Shown here: positions 17,602 through 25,828 of the stretch, one piece after another
Layout: each line of letters starts with the position of its first letter
Position numbering within the stretch: the first letter of the stretch is position 1
DNA from: Paenibacillus silagei
GTDB taxonomy: Bacteria; Bacillota; Bacilli; Paenibacillales; Paenibacillaceae
Direction of reading: 5' to 3'
NCBI RefSeq assembly: GCF_017874735.1
Contig: NZ_JAGGLV010000005.1
Span: 310,001-374,000, forward strand
DNA length: 64,000 nucleotides
Notes under the pieces: model-generated
What the model was told of the DNA's origin: nothing
Database searches by the model: none
The model's input: the letters and a program-made list of their open reading frames with translations, nothing else
Program-made: the position numbers and the translations under genes

Positions 17602-19960
17602 CATCATAACCTCCCTCTTCAATGCCGGCTGCCAGCGGAAGCACAAGCCGTACTTCAAATCCCTGATCCGGCGCCGATACAAATTTGATCTCGCCGTCCA
17701 GACTCCGCACACGCTCCTGAATACCGGATATCCCCATATGGCCGAATGAATCCTTAAGCTCCTTGAGATCCAGCCCTCTCCCGTTATCCTTATAATAGAA
17801 GTATAATCTCCCGCTATGGGATTCCAGCGACAATATGATATGTGAGGCCTTGGCATGTTTGTCAGCATTTCTGAGCAGCTCCTGAACGATGCGGTACACC
17901 GCCAGAATCTGGACATCATCCATTTCTATGGTATCAGGTTCCGTCTGAAGCTCCACCGTGTAGTCGGAACGGATCTGCTCCTGCTGAATCAACTGCTTCA
18001 AGGCTTCCACAATGCCCATCTCCATTAACAGCGGCGGCCTAAGCTCATTGCAGGTCTGCCGGATCTGGTGTATGACATCCAGCAGCCCCTCCTTAATCTG
18101 ATCGAGCTGCACGAGAAGGCCCGGCTCCATCGGATAATCCAGCATCAGCGACTCCAGCTTGCGGTACCAGATCAATTGGTCCTGAAGCGCTGCATCATGC
18201 AGGTCGGAGGCCAGCCGGCGGCGTTCGTTCTCGGACAAGGTGAAGATCAGACGCAGCACCCATGGCGGCGCCAGCGCATTACGGTTCTTGATTTCACCCT
18301 CCAGATTCTCAATCAGTCCCGCTACGAGATACAGATTCTCATAGATTATACTGCTGTAATGCGCTATGGTTTTCAGCCAGTTTTTTTCAGCATAGTTAAA
18401 GCTCGTGTAATTGGTTTTGTCATCGATCCAGAGAATATGCCGGGCGGGGCCATAATTTCCAATCACCAGGCAGATCCCCCGGTACATCCGGGTCATTTCA
18501 CCAACAGCAAGACCATTTACCGCCTGCTCCAGGTCCCGCTCAATCTGGGGATCGGCTCTCCCGTCACTGGTAACACTAACCTGACTCTGCTCATCCCCGC
18601 GCGTAATCTCCAAAAAAGAAACATTGCGGACCGGCAGCACCAGTAGGGTCTCCCGCTCCAGAATCTGCTCCAGATCCAAGCGCTTCATCACCTTCGAGAT
18701 CCGTTTGGCGAAACGGTCAATGCTCCCCTGGAAATCCTGCAAATCCTTCATGAAATACGGGCGCAGCCGGTAATCCATCAGTTCCTTGAAGAACAGGAAC
18801 AGCGTAATCATCAGATAGATGGCCAGAAAAATTTGAACCCAGACAATCCAGCCGTACGGATTCTGGTGAATCAGCAGCCCCATCACCCCAAGGATCAGCA
18901 GCGCGGGAACCAGCGAAAGCGCCGTATAATAAAATAGCCGGTTAAGCAGAAAATCAATATCAAACAGTCTATGGGTAACAAAAAGATAGAAGTATACGAC
19001 AGGAATCGCATATACAAAGATCGCGGTCATTTCTGCAGAAATAAACGTCACGCCAAACAGCCCCGGCAGAGCGTTAAACAGCAGGAACGGTGAAAAAGCT
19101 ACGGTATGCGCCGTCAAGGCAAACTTGAACAAGGTATGCAACTCACCCGTCCGGTGCTTGCGGAAGCCAGAGATCAGCTTATAGACAATCAGGAAATTGG
19201 CGGCTACAAAAAAGATCAGCAGCGTCTGGGTTTCGAGCGGATGAATCCGCCGCGTCAGCGCCACATCCAGAAACATCAGCACACTCACCAGAGCTGCACA
19301 GGCATACATCACTTTCAGAACGGCTCTGGACAGGAACGGCTCCTTGAACCGCATAAGATAGACCTGCATAAAGTGGACGAAAAAAACGGGAACGACAGCG
19401 AAGCTGGTACCCAGGCATACTCTCCCTACCTTATCCGCCATCCCCGAGGGCGTTGAGCTGAAGTAGCTTAACCCGATACTGAGAAAGAACAGGATAAGCT
19501 GCAGCGCAGCCCGGTCATTCCGCTTTTTGCGGTATACGTATACGGAGAACCCGAAGAGCAGCAGCAAAGAAATGCCGGGGATCAGCAGGCGGAAGATCAG
19601 CTCATGCGCAGACAAGCCCGGCTCCACTTCCATGCTGGTGGTCACCGAATTTCCCTCCGGTCCCGTATGCTCAATAACGAGTGAATCCACATTCTCAATA
19701 CTGTTATATTTGCGGATCGTCTCCAGAAGCAGCGGATCCTCCCCATTAGCCTGAAGAACCGTATCTCCGGGGTGAATTTTTTGCTCGCTCCAGCTGCCTG
19801 CTGCAACGCTGGTTACCGTAACCCTGCCTTGCGGCGTTAACTTCACATCGATGCCTATCACAGGACGGGATAGAATCACATAGGCCAAATACATGGCCAG
19901 AAGGATAAACAGGGACAGGCCCGCTATAATTTTGGGATGATGGCTAGATAGTTTAGGCAA
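17579..19960 (-). CDS. comP: ComP-like membrane histidine kinase
   Basis: A 793-residue sensor kinase, close to the length of Bacillus ComP. An N-terminal helix is followed by an extracytoplasmic PDZ-like segment (VTSVAAGSWSEQKIHPGDTV), then about eight to ten membrane helices (residues about 135-390). The cytoplasmic part has a HisKA_3 domain with phospho-acceptor His in ASDLHDAALQDQ, ELRPPLLMEMG, the N-box ELLRNADKHAKAS and the G-box DNGRGLDL. The start is TTG 19960, nine bases after TGGAGG. It lies 33 bases after comX and overlaps comA, giving the order comQ-X-P-A. Its ligand should be the modified ComX encoded next to it. Confidence 0.92.
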   Translation of the reverse strand: MPKLSSHHPKIIAGLSLFILLAMYLAYVILSRPVIGIDVKLTPQGRVTVTSVAAGSWSEQKIHPGDTVLQANGEDPLLLETIRKYNSIENVDSLVIEHTGPEGNSVTTSMEVEPGLSAHELIFRLLIPGISLLLLFGFSVYVYRKKRNDRAALQLILFFLSIGLSYFSSTPSGMADKVGRVCLGTSFAVVPVFFVHFMQVYLMRFKEPFLSRAVLKVMYACAALVSVLMFLDVALTRRIHPLETQTLLIFFVAANFLIVYKLISGFRKHRTGELHTLFKFALTAHTVAFSPFLLFNALPGLFGVTFISAEMTAIFVYAIPVVYFYLFVTHRLFDIDFLLNRLFYYTALSLVPALLILGVMGLLIHQNPYGWIVWVQIFLAIYLMITLFLFFKELMDYRLRPYFMKDLQDFQGSIDRFAKRISKVMKRLDLEQILERETLLVLPVRNVSFLEITRGDEQSQVSVTSDGRADPQIERDLEQAVNGLAVGEMTRMYRGICLVIGNYGPARHILWIDDKTNYTSFNYAEKNWLKTIAHYSSIIYENLYLVAGLIENLEGEIKNRNALAPPWVLRLIFTLSENERRRLASDLHDAALQDQLIWYRKLESLMLDYPMEPGLLVQLDQIKEGLLDVIHQIRQTCNELRPPLLMEMGIVEALKQLIQQEQIRSDYTVELQTEPDTIEMDDVQILAVYRIVQELLRNADKHAKASHIILSLESHSGRLYFYYKDNGRGLDLKELKDSFGHMGISGIQERVRSLDGEIKFVSAPDQGFEVRLVLPLAAGIEEGGYDDDSYITG

Positions 19961-19993
19961 TGAGACAAGCCTCCAGGAATATATTGTAAGCTC

Positions 19994-20173
19994 TTAACAC
20001 CAGTACATCTCTCTAAGAAGAGTCTGGCCATGATCTTTATCGCGGCTGTTCATCACATCCATCAGCGCCCGCTCTTCCAGCGCAGACATTCCGGCAAGCT
20101 GGAGCTGTCCGCTCTGTAGCTGCATCAGGGACCCCGGCTCTTGTACCAACTTGCGAATGATTTCTTGTAACAT
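19994..20173 (-). CDS. comX: ComX pheromone precursor
   Basis: A 59-codon gene found by translating the comQ-comP gap. It begins MLQEIIRKLVQEPGSLMQL, continues SGQLQLAGMSALEERALMDV and ends LLREMYWC. A strong SD (AAGGGGGAG) precedes the ATG. Position between comQ and comP, length, an N-terminal leucine-rich half, and a Trp close to the C-terminus all match ComX, whose Trp is prenylated by ComQ before export. Unusually, Trp is the penultimate residue and is followed by a terminal Cys. ComX sequences diverge strongly, so synteny carries much of the call. Confidence 0.88.
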   Translation of the reverse strand: MLQEIIRKLVQEPGSLMQLQSGQLQLAGMSALEERALMDVMNSRDKDHGQTLLREMYWC

Positions 20174-20289
20174 AATCTGCTCCCCCTTATTATTGGCTCG
20201 TTTCTTCTTCCTGCAACCAATATATCAGGTTCTCTCCCTGAGCAAAACGACATTGTGGCCCGTAATTACCGCCAATCTGTTACGGTATT

Positions 20290-20329
20290 CCGCATGCGGT
20301 ATTGCGGGGTTCCGTGAGCTACATTGCGG
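20290..20329. promoter_or_regulatory. Cluster of TTGCGG/CCGCAT half-sites upstream of comX
   Basis: The comQ-comX junction contains the 10-bp palindrome CCGCATGCGG (20290-20299), TTGCGG at 20302-20307 and a second TTGCGG at 20324-20329, inside the last codons of comQ. TTGCGG/CCGCAA are ComA-type half-sites in Bacillus. The cluster is about 120-160 bases before the comX start and could autoregulate comX-comP-comA. No clear -10 or -35 was found. Regulatory function is inference. Confidence 0.35.
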
Positions 20330-21236
20330 CCTCAATAATGAGGTCCCGCCATTTGGAGTCCAGCTCCATACGGTTAATGACATCCAGGAACCGGTAATAA
20401 TGCGAACGCATCCGCACCGAGGTATACAGCTGGGTGCCCGTACGTTCCACAGCCTCGCCGAATTCGGCGAACCGGTGCAGCACATCCTCCGGCTCCAGGC
20501 CGCCGGCAAAGTATTCTGCAATCCACCTATCGTTCTCCCCGATCTCCGCAAGCAGGAACAGCAAAGGCAACGTCCGCTTGCGGCGGATGAAATCATTTTT
20601 GCCTTCCCAGTTCAACAGATCCCGGTAGTCATTCTTAATCTGGGCAGCAATTCCAATCTCTTCGGCATATTCGGCTACGCGCTGATCCGCACTTCCTGTA
20701 GCCAGAATGACACCGGTCATACAGGCACACACAAGGAGGGCCGCTGACTTCTGCCGCACCATGATGAGGTAATCCTCTTCGGTCTCCATTTCATTCAACA
20801 GGTCAAGAGTCTGTCCATTAATCGCTGCGAGGAGCTGATTATTGAATAATGCTGCAATGCTCCTGGCGTGTTCGTCAGGCATGTCGCTATCCATCAGCAC
20901 TTCCTGGGAGAGGCTGAGGAAGCCGAGGGCCAGATTAAGAGCGATCTCCTTTGGCATCTGGCACCACGGCATATCCGCATGATCCTCATCCTGTATATCA
21001 TCGATGATATCAAGCGCCAGAATCATCATTTCCACCGCGGCAGCCGCTTTATAGATCCCGGAATCCTCCCCGCCGAACATCCGGTAGTGCAGAAGGGTCA
21101 TTTTGCCAAACAGCAATGATTCTGAACACTTCATATTGATGGCCGCCTGGGCAGCTTCGTGCAGCAGCTTCACCCGGAAATACCGGTCGATCTGAGTCTG
21201 AAATTCGGACATGACATTTCCCATAAAATACTCCAT
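20319..21236 (-). CDS. comQ: ComQ-like isoprenyl transferase
   Basis: A polyprenyl-synthase-fold protein of 305 residues, the length of ComQ, which adds an isoprenyl group to the Trp of ComX and is needed for its maturation. The first Asp-rich motif is DIIDDIQDEDHAD (about residues 76-88). The second region reads KNDYRDLLNWEGKNDF followed by KRTLPLLFLLAE, the arrangement seen in ComQ and not the DDxxD second motif of chain-elongating synthases. The start has a GGGGGAC SD. It lies 109 bases downstream of the RiPP operon in the same orientation and is followed by comX. Which prenyl donor it uses is not visible. Confidence 0.88.
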   Translation of the reverse strand: MEYFMGNVMSEFQTQIDRYFRVKLLHEAAQAAINMKCSESLLFGKMTLLHYRMFGGEDSGIYKAAAAVEMMILALDIIDDIQDEDHADMPWCQMPKEIALNLALGFLSLSQEVLMDSDMPDEHARSIAALFNNQLLAAINGQTLDLLNEMETEEDYLIMVRQKSAALLVCACMTGVILATGSADQRVAEYAEEIGIAAQIKNDYRDLLNWEGKNDFIRRKRTLPLLFLLAEIGENDRWIAEYFAGGLEPEDVLHRFAEFGEAVERTGTQLYTSVRMRSHYYRFLDVINRMELDSKWRDLIIEAAM

Positions 21237-21345
21237 GAACCGTCCCCCGCATCTGCGTCTATCATCTTCTGCTTCTCATGGTTCATTTTAATAGATACCG
21301 TCCGAGAATTCCATTGTTTTCCTGTAAAAGAAACCCTCTCATTCT

Positions 21346-22128
21346 CTATTTTTGACATTGGCAGTGAGCGGAACGCGGGGAAATGAGGCTGGTGTAATGC
21401 TTTGCACTGGCATCTAATATCATTTTACGCTCATGTACATTAGAGAGGAGCGTAATGTATGAGCTGTAATGATCGACGAGCGCGCGCAGGAATTCCTCCT
21501 CCAGCACAGCAGACCGTTCCCCTGCCAGGGGGCCTGTCCAGCGGATATGATAGGTCTCAAGCCTATCGATCAGGCAGTCGAAGCAAAAGGATGGATGCAG
21601 TGCATACACCGGCCCGATCTCCGTAATCTCCCCTTCGGCCACCCGGCAGAGAAATATAGTATCCCTGCGTGTCAAGTCAACCTCCTCTCGCAATCTCCGC
21701 AGCTGCGAGGGATCACTGTACATGACGAGATGATGCTGCGGGGCATTCTCATCCTTGATTAACGGTGCCGCAGCATAAGCAAAGGGGACAGCTGCTCCGG
21801 CATAACGGATGACCCGAATCTCGGAGCGCAGATACCCGCGGGTCAGTACGAGTGATAATGCATACGGGTCAACGTCGGCATCCACACCCGCGAACATCTC
21901 TTTGAAGCGCTCAAGCACCGCCAGATGGACAGGGTCCACCAGGATGCCATTCTCATACAGCCGCCCCGCTCCCTTGGAATCGGCAGAGAGCTGACGGTCT
22001 TCAAGTACCCGCTTCAGCCGCACCGGATCACGGTGGGAGATCGTGTAGAGCGGGCTGGTCCGGCGGTAGCAGTTCATGACCTGAAGCGTATCTTCTGCTG
22101 CCTGCAGCTCAAAAAAAGCATTCAACAT
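21346..22128 (-). CDS. McbB/SagC-like azole-peptide cyclodehydratase partner
   Basis: A 260-residue protein with a segment typical of the E1-like partner of YcaO enzymes, IGPVYALHPSFCFDCLIDRL (about residues 170-190), including one CxxC pair. A second pair CQC is at the extreme C-terminus (AHCQCQK); together they could hold zinc as in E1-like proteins. There is no ThiF-type GxGxxG loop, as expected for scaffold-like members. In azole/thiopeptide pathways such proteins bind the leader peptide and present the core to YcaO. It is the last gene of the RiPP operon, 18 bases after the dehydrogenase gene. Family assignment rests on this segment and context. Confidence 0.6.
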   Translation of the reverse strand: MLNAFFELQAAEDTLQVMNCYRRTSPLYTISHRDPVRLKRVLEDRQLSADSKGAGRLYENGILVDPVHLAVLERFKEMFAGVDADVDPYALSLVLTRGYLRSEIRVIRYAGAAVPFAYAAAPLIKDENAPQHHLVMYSDPSQLRRLREEVDLTRRDTIFLCRVAEGEITEIGPVYALHPSFCFDCLIDRLETYHIRWTGPLAGERSAVLEEEFLRALVDHYSSYITLLSNVHERKMILDASAKHYTSLISPRSAHCQCQK

Positions 22129-22146
22129 GTCCTTCTCCTCCTTCGT

Positions 22147-22974
22147 TTAGCCTAGCACTATGCCATACACACAGTGCTGGTATTTATGCTCCCTTAGCAG
22201 CAGAAGCTCCTCTACCTTGTCCGCAAAATACCCGCAGATCGGCAGCGTATTCTTGTCCATTGCGGTGCTGATCAGCTGTACATTCTGGGCAATATGGCCG
22301 GCTTCGAGCAAGGCAAGCTTATAGGCCAGACGGCCGTATTTCTTGAAGCTGTATGTTAAATCCGCCATGAAGAACAGCAGAATGGACGCGCCCTCCAGCG
22401 CCAGACTTCTCGCATCCGTCTTGTACAGGGTCATGGGGAACAGATGCTCCAGTTCTTCCGGCGGCAGTGCGCTGCGGAAACGGTACAGCTCTTGCTGCAG
22501 CGGCGCATAATAATACACACCGTCCTCAAGCCCTTCCACTCCACGGATATACATGTACAGCTTGATAGAATACATCGCACCGCCCGAAGGGTAGGTCCGC
22601 ATGGAGATCTGCTTGCCTGCATGATGACTTCCCATATGCCGGTCCTCACCGCGCGGTCCGGCGGACCAGCTCAGCATGGCAGCCAGCTCGTCCAGCGACC
22701 AGGACACCCCCATCTGGCCCAGCAGTGTAGATCTGCGCTTCAGCAGCAGCTTATCGAGCCGTACCTCATATTTCTCCGGCAGAGACGGGCCGCGCTCCAG
22801 ACTGACCTTGTCCAGGTATTCCTCCAGCGGGACTTCATTGCCGGGGAACTCGTAGTTGTCCAGCGGCCGCTGGTTGAATCGCCAGGCCACAGAACGAGGC
22901 TCCTCCCCGGCTATTTCCTCGAACAGCAGATCATAATCATAGAACTCGGATATCTGATTATGGGACGGTAACAT
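22147..22974 (-). CDS. SagB-type FMN azoline dehydrogenase
   Basis: Nitroreductase-fold, FMN-dependent enzyme that oxidises azolines to thiazoles or oxazoles. The frame is open to 23034 but the SD AGGAGGTGGG lies six bases before the ATG at 22974 (MLPSHNQISEF), giving 275 residues and a 17-base overlap with the upstream gene. Family marks are RRSTLLGQMGVSWSLDELAA, RTYPSGGAMYSIKLYM, the KYG segment that fits the Lys-Tyr pair of SagB/BcerB enzymes, and LEAGHIAQNVQLIS. It implies that the final product contains aromatic azoles and not only azolines. Confidence 0.9.
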   Translation of the reverse strand: MLPSHNQISEFYDYDLLFEEIAGEEPRSVAWRFNQRPLDNYEFPGNEVPLEEYLDKVSLERGPSLPEKYEVRLDKLLLKRRSTLLGQMGVSWSLDELAAMLSWSAGPRGEDRHMGSHHAGKQISMRTYPSGGAMYSIKLYMYIRGVEGLEDGVYYYAPLQQELYRFRSALPPEELEHLFPMTLYKTDARSLALEGASILLFFMADLTYSFKKYGRLAYKLALLEAGHIAQNVQLISTAMDKNTLPICGYFADKVEELLLLREHKYQHCVYGIVLG

Positions 22975-23872
22975 TTGAACCCACCTCCTGATTGATTGTG
23001 AGACTCCAGAGCGTCCGGTACAGCGCATATTCATATTCAGGACTAATTCCGCAGCGGTTGTTCAGCATATGCAGGTGCGAATACAGGATGGATCTTATCC
23101 GCTGTTCATTCTGCTCCGCTGCTGCAATGGCAGCATAGCCGTCCAGCAGAGCATTCCGCAGGCAACGATAATTACCCTGGCTCCATAGCAGACTATCCAC
23201 TGAATCCCGCCAGTCGGGGTGCGCCGTACACCAGCGGGCAAGCTTGGATGTAAGCTCCATGTCGCCGAGCTGATACAACCGCTGCCAGCTCTCCGCACTC
23301 TTGCGGTAGAAGGAATGGACCTCCCCCAGGCGGGGAATTCGGGTAAAGATACTCTCCGCAAGCTCTTCCAGCACCCGCATTCCCGTAAGCAGGCGCCGGG
23401 TGAAGGTGCTGCCTGCCGTCAGCTCCAGGATACCGGCGGCCAGCCTGCTGGACTCCATGAACAGAGATTCCGTCAGCGGCATCAGTGAAGCACCGCCGTA
23501 TCGCTCAACTTCCGGTTCATACAGCTTACTGATGATCTCGCCTTCCTCATACCAGTCCAGATTCTGCAGCTCAAGCGGCTCCCCGTCGAATTTATGGCCC
23601 TGGAAATATTCTTCCTTGCTCAGCTTGCGGATCGAGGGATAGCGCTGAATATATGCTCTCACCTTGTCAAACAGCTCTTCTTCGCCAAGCTCTCCATCCA
23701 TCAGATACCGTACCCGGATATGCGGGCCGTCTTCCCAATATCTCAGAAAGAACCATTTCGAGATTCTTCCCCTGGCCGCGAGCCGCTCAAGCTGTTCGGC
23801 CAGCAGCAGAATCAGTCCGTCATAGCCCGGCTGGAACTGATAATACACCCTGTAGCTTTTCCACGTTTGCAT
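22958..23872 (-). CDS. LanB C-domain-like protein (SpaB_C / thiopeptide-type biosynthesis)
   Basis: A 304-residue stand-alone member of the SpaB_C fold (thiopeptide-type bacteriocin biosynthesis domain). Typical blocks are YRVYYQFQPGYDGLILLL, WFFLRYWEDGPHIRVRYL, KLYEPEVERYGGASLM and, near the C-terminus, HLHMLNNRCGISPEYEYALY. In lantibiotic and thiopeptide pathways this fold either eliminates glutamate from glutamylated Ser/Thr to give dehydroamino acids, or in a diverged form performs the [4+2] cycloaddition that makes the thiopeptide pyridine. Sequence alone does not decide; the intact EPExERYGG block favours elimination. It is 12 bases after YcaO-1. Confidence 0.85.
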   Translation of the reverse strand: MQTWKSYRVYYQFQPGYDGLILLLAEQLERLAARGRISKWFFLRYWEDGPHIRVRYLMDGELGEEELFDKVRAYIQRYPSIRKLSKEEYFQGHKFDGEPLELQNLDWYEEGEIISKLYEPEVERYGGASLMPLTESLFMESSRLAAGILELTAGSTFTRRLLTGMRVLEELAESIFTRIPRLGEVHSFYRKSAESWQRLYQLGDMELTSKLARWCTAHPDWRDSVDSLLWSQGNYRCLRNALLDGYAAIAAAEQNEQRIRSILYSHLHMLNNRCGISPEYEYALYRTLWSLTINQEVGSNVTVP

Positions 23873-23884
23873 AAATACCCCTCC

Positions 23885-25828
23885 TTATGGAAAAGGATGC
23901 GGGTCGGGGTTGACCGTAAAATCCTTGTCCAGCCCCCGCCGCTCTCTTTCCCGGATTAGCCTTTCCTTAATCACGCGTCTATGCTGCTCTCCGAACGTCA
24001 TGGGCATCATGCCGGGAACCAGCACCTTGGCCGCACGGTAACCGAAGTCCGCCACTTCATCCGGAGTCACGTCGGCTATATACAGCTCCCCGTAACGGTC
24101 AATGACAGCAGCGGCCAGCTCCTCCAGATCACCGGCCAGATCATCATGAGTGAACCGGCCTCCAGGATCATAGGCATCGGGGTACAGCTCCTCCAGGGAT
24201 GCCTTCTGCCGCCCATCTCCCCGCAGTACAAAGTCCAGCGCCTGGACACAGTTGCTCTCGCTGGCATAATACAGAACATGGTCTTCGAATTCAGTAACCG
24301 CCCCGGGATTGTTCACAAGCTGCTGCGCCCGTGTGTATGCACTGCCGCCTTCCTTCAGCTCCGCCGCATAGATAGGCAGCGAGGTGATAACCTCCATCGC
24401 TGCGGATTCCACCGCCTTGCCGGGAATGACATGGGCGGCGGCGGCATTATAGGCCTTCATGACAGCCCCCTCGCGCGTATCGTACGCCAGCGCCCATACA
24501 CTGGGCACCTTAAGCTCCATTGAAATATCGAAGAAGCGGATCTGAATACCTTCCAGCTCCAGGAAATATATAAGCTGCTTCAGCGCCTCCAGCGGACTGC
24601 CGGAAATATCGATCTCCCGCAGGGGAAGCCGGTTATACCAGGCGCAGAGGAAGTTATCTCGTTCAATGACCTCGAATAGACCATGCAAGGCCGCCTCCTC
24701 CCAAGTGCTGCCCAGTGCCAGGCCGTTAGAGCTGTCATAGACGAACCGGTTGGTTCCTCTTCTGAAATGTCCGTCCGCGAAGTACACCAGCTGCTCCGGC
24801 ACCAGTACTTCCCTGTGCTCCCTCATTGAGAACACCGGTGTCCAGTACACAGGCAGACTCTCCTTGTAATGCTGCAGTCTGTAGGCCGGATGCGCCATGG
24901 TCTCAGCATGGTGAAGACCGAACACAGCAGGGTTCACCGCCTGCCCTGAGAGCTGCTCATAGGAGAATCTCTCTGCCGCAGGTGCGGTCCGGTCACACAT
25001 TCCGCAATACCGCTCCAGGGCTTCAAGCACCGCAAGCTTCATGGCCTCCGGCCTCCGGTAGGCCCGGCCGAATCCGGTCTCAACATAAGCTGGTCCTATC
25101 CGCAGCTCCATTCCGCCGGCTTCAATATAGGAGGAGCGCAGTTCACGGTAGCGGTGGGTGATCGTTCCGCCATCGGGATCATACCACTTGCGCAGGATAG
25201 CCTCTGTATCCAGCTCTGAGCGCAGCCGGTAGGTGCGTCTGCCCTGCTTCACCGTATCTGCTGCCGTCTGCCGATGACGCGGGGCAGCCACGGATGGAGC
25301 TGCCGCCGAGCATACGGGACAGCCTTTATACTTCCGCAACAGATAACCTTCCGCGCGCAGGGCATCCCAGTGGATATGCTCAACATGGCCTATGTAGCGG
25401 TGAAGACGGTCCGCCGCAAGGAGGGCGCCGCGGATACAATCGGCAGCGAATCCGGCTGCCTGCGGTTGAGCCACGTACTCTGTCTTCTCGCCATACAGCA
25501 GCGGCAACAGTCCTTCCCTTCCGGTATCCTTATATTTCTGCTGCAGGCAGGCCATGCAGCCCCCGGTGTCTGCCTCATGATGCAGAGGACCCACAAGCAG
25601 CGTGTCCAGCAGAAGATGGAAGAAGAAGACGCCGCCCGGACCGGGAACCTCCCGGTAGAAGGGACTAAGGTCCTCCTCCAGCAAATGATCCAGGATGACG
25701 AACAGCACGGAGCTGTCTGCTACAACCCGCTCATCCGTCAAGCGGTAAGGGATCTTCTGCTTCTCCAGCTCAAGAACAACTTCCCGCAGAAACAGACTGT
25801 CCGTCCGGTATAACATGGCTTCCTTCAT
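23885..25828 (-). CDS. YcaO cyclodehydratase 1
   Basis: ATP-dependent enzyme that cyclises Cys/Ser/Thr side chains onto the preceding carbonyl to form azolines. The 647 residues start at MKEAMLYRTDS after AAAGGAGG. The N-terminal third carries zinc-type cysteine pairs (CMAC and CPVC) of an E1-like partner domain. The YcaO core has the nucleotide/Mg ligands AVLEALERYCGM, SNGLALGSTWEEAALHGLFE and VIERDNFLCAWYNR. It ends in the Pro-rich tail PDPHPFP, the C-terminal PxPxP signature of azoline-forming YcaOs. Its 5' end overlaps the upstream gene by 59 bases. A second YcaO is encoded at 33564-35402. Confidence 0.93.
   Translation of the reverse strand: MKEAMLYRTDSLFLREVVLELEKQKIPYRLTDERVVADSSVLFVILDHLLEEDLSPFYREVPGPGGVFFFHLLLDTLLVGPLHHEADTGGCMACLQQKYKDTGREGLLPLLYGEKTEYVAQPQAAGFAADCIRGALLAADRLHRYIGHVEHIHWDALRAEGYLLRKYKGCPVCSAAAPSVAAPRHRQTAADTVKQGRRTYRLRSELDTEAILRKWYDPDGGTITHRYRELRSSYIEAGGMELRIGPAYVETGFGRAYRRPEAMKLAVLEALERYCGMCDRTAPAAERFSYEQLSGQAVNPAVFGLHHAETMAHPAYRLQHYKESLPVYWTPVFSMREHREVLVPEQLVYFADGHFRRGTNRFVYDSSNGLALGSTWEEAALHGLFEVIERDNFLCAWYNRLPLREIDISGSPLEALKQLIYFLELEGIQIRFFDISMELKVPSVWALAYDTREGAVMKAYNAAAAHVIPGKAVESAAMEVITSLPIYAAELKEGGSAYTRAQQLVNNPGAVTEFEDHVLYYASESNCVQALDFVLRGDGRQKASLEELYPDAYDPGGRFTHDDLAGDLEELAAAVIDRYGELYIADVTPDEVADFGYRAAKVLVPGMMPMTFGEQHRRVIKERLIRERERRGLDKDFTVNPDPHPFP

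Noticed and set aside
20319..21236. Housekeeping polyprenyl diphosphate synthase or a prenyltransferase modifying the RiPP
   Set aside because: The NDYRD second motif, the KRTLPLLFLL segment and the adjacent comX, comP and comA identify it as ComQ-like. RiPP prenylation cannot be excluded but nothing supports it.
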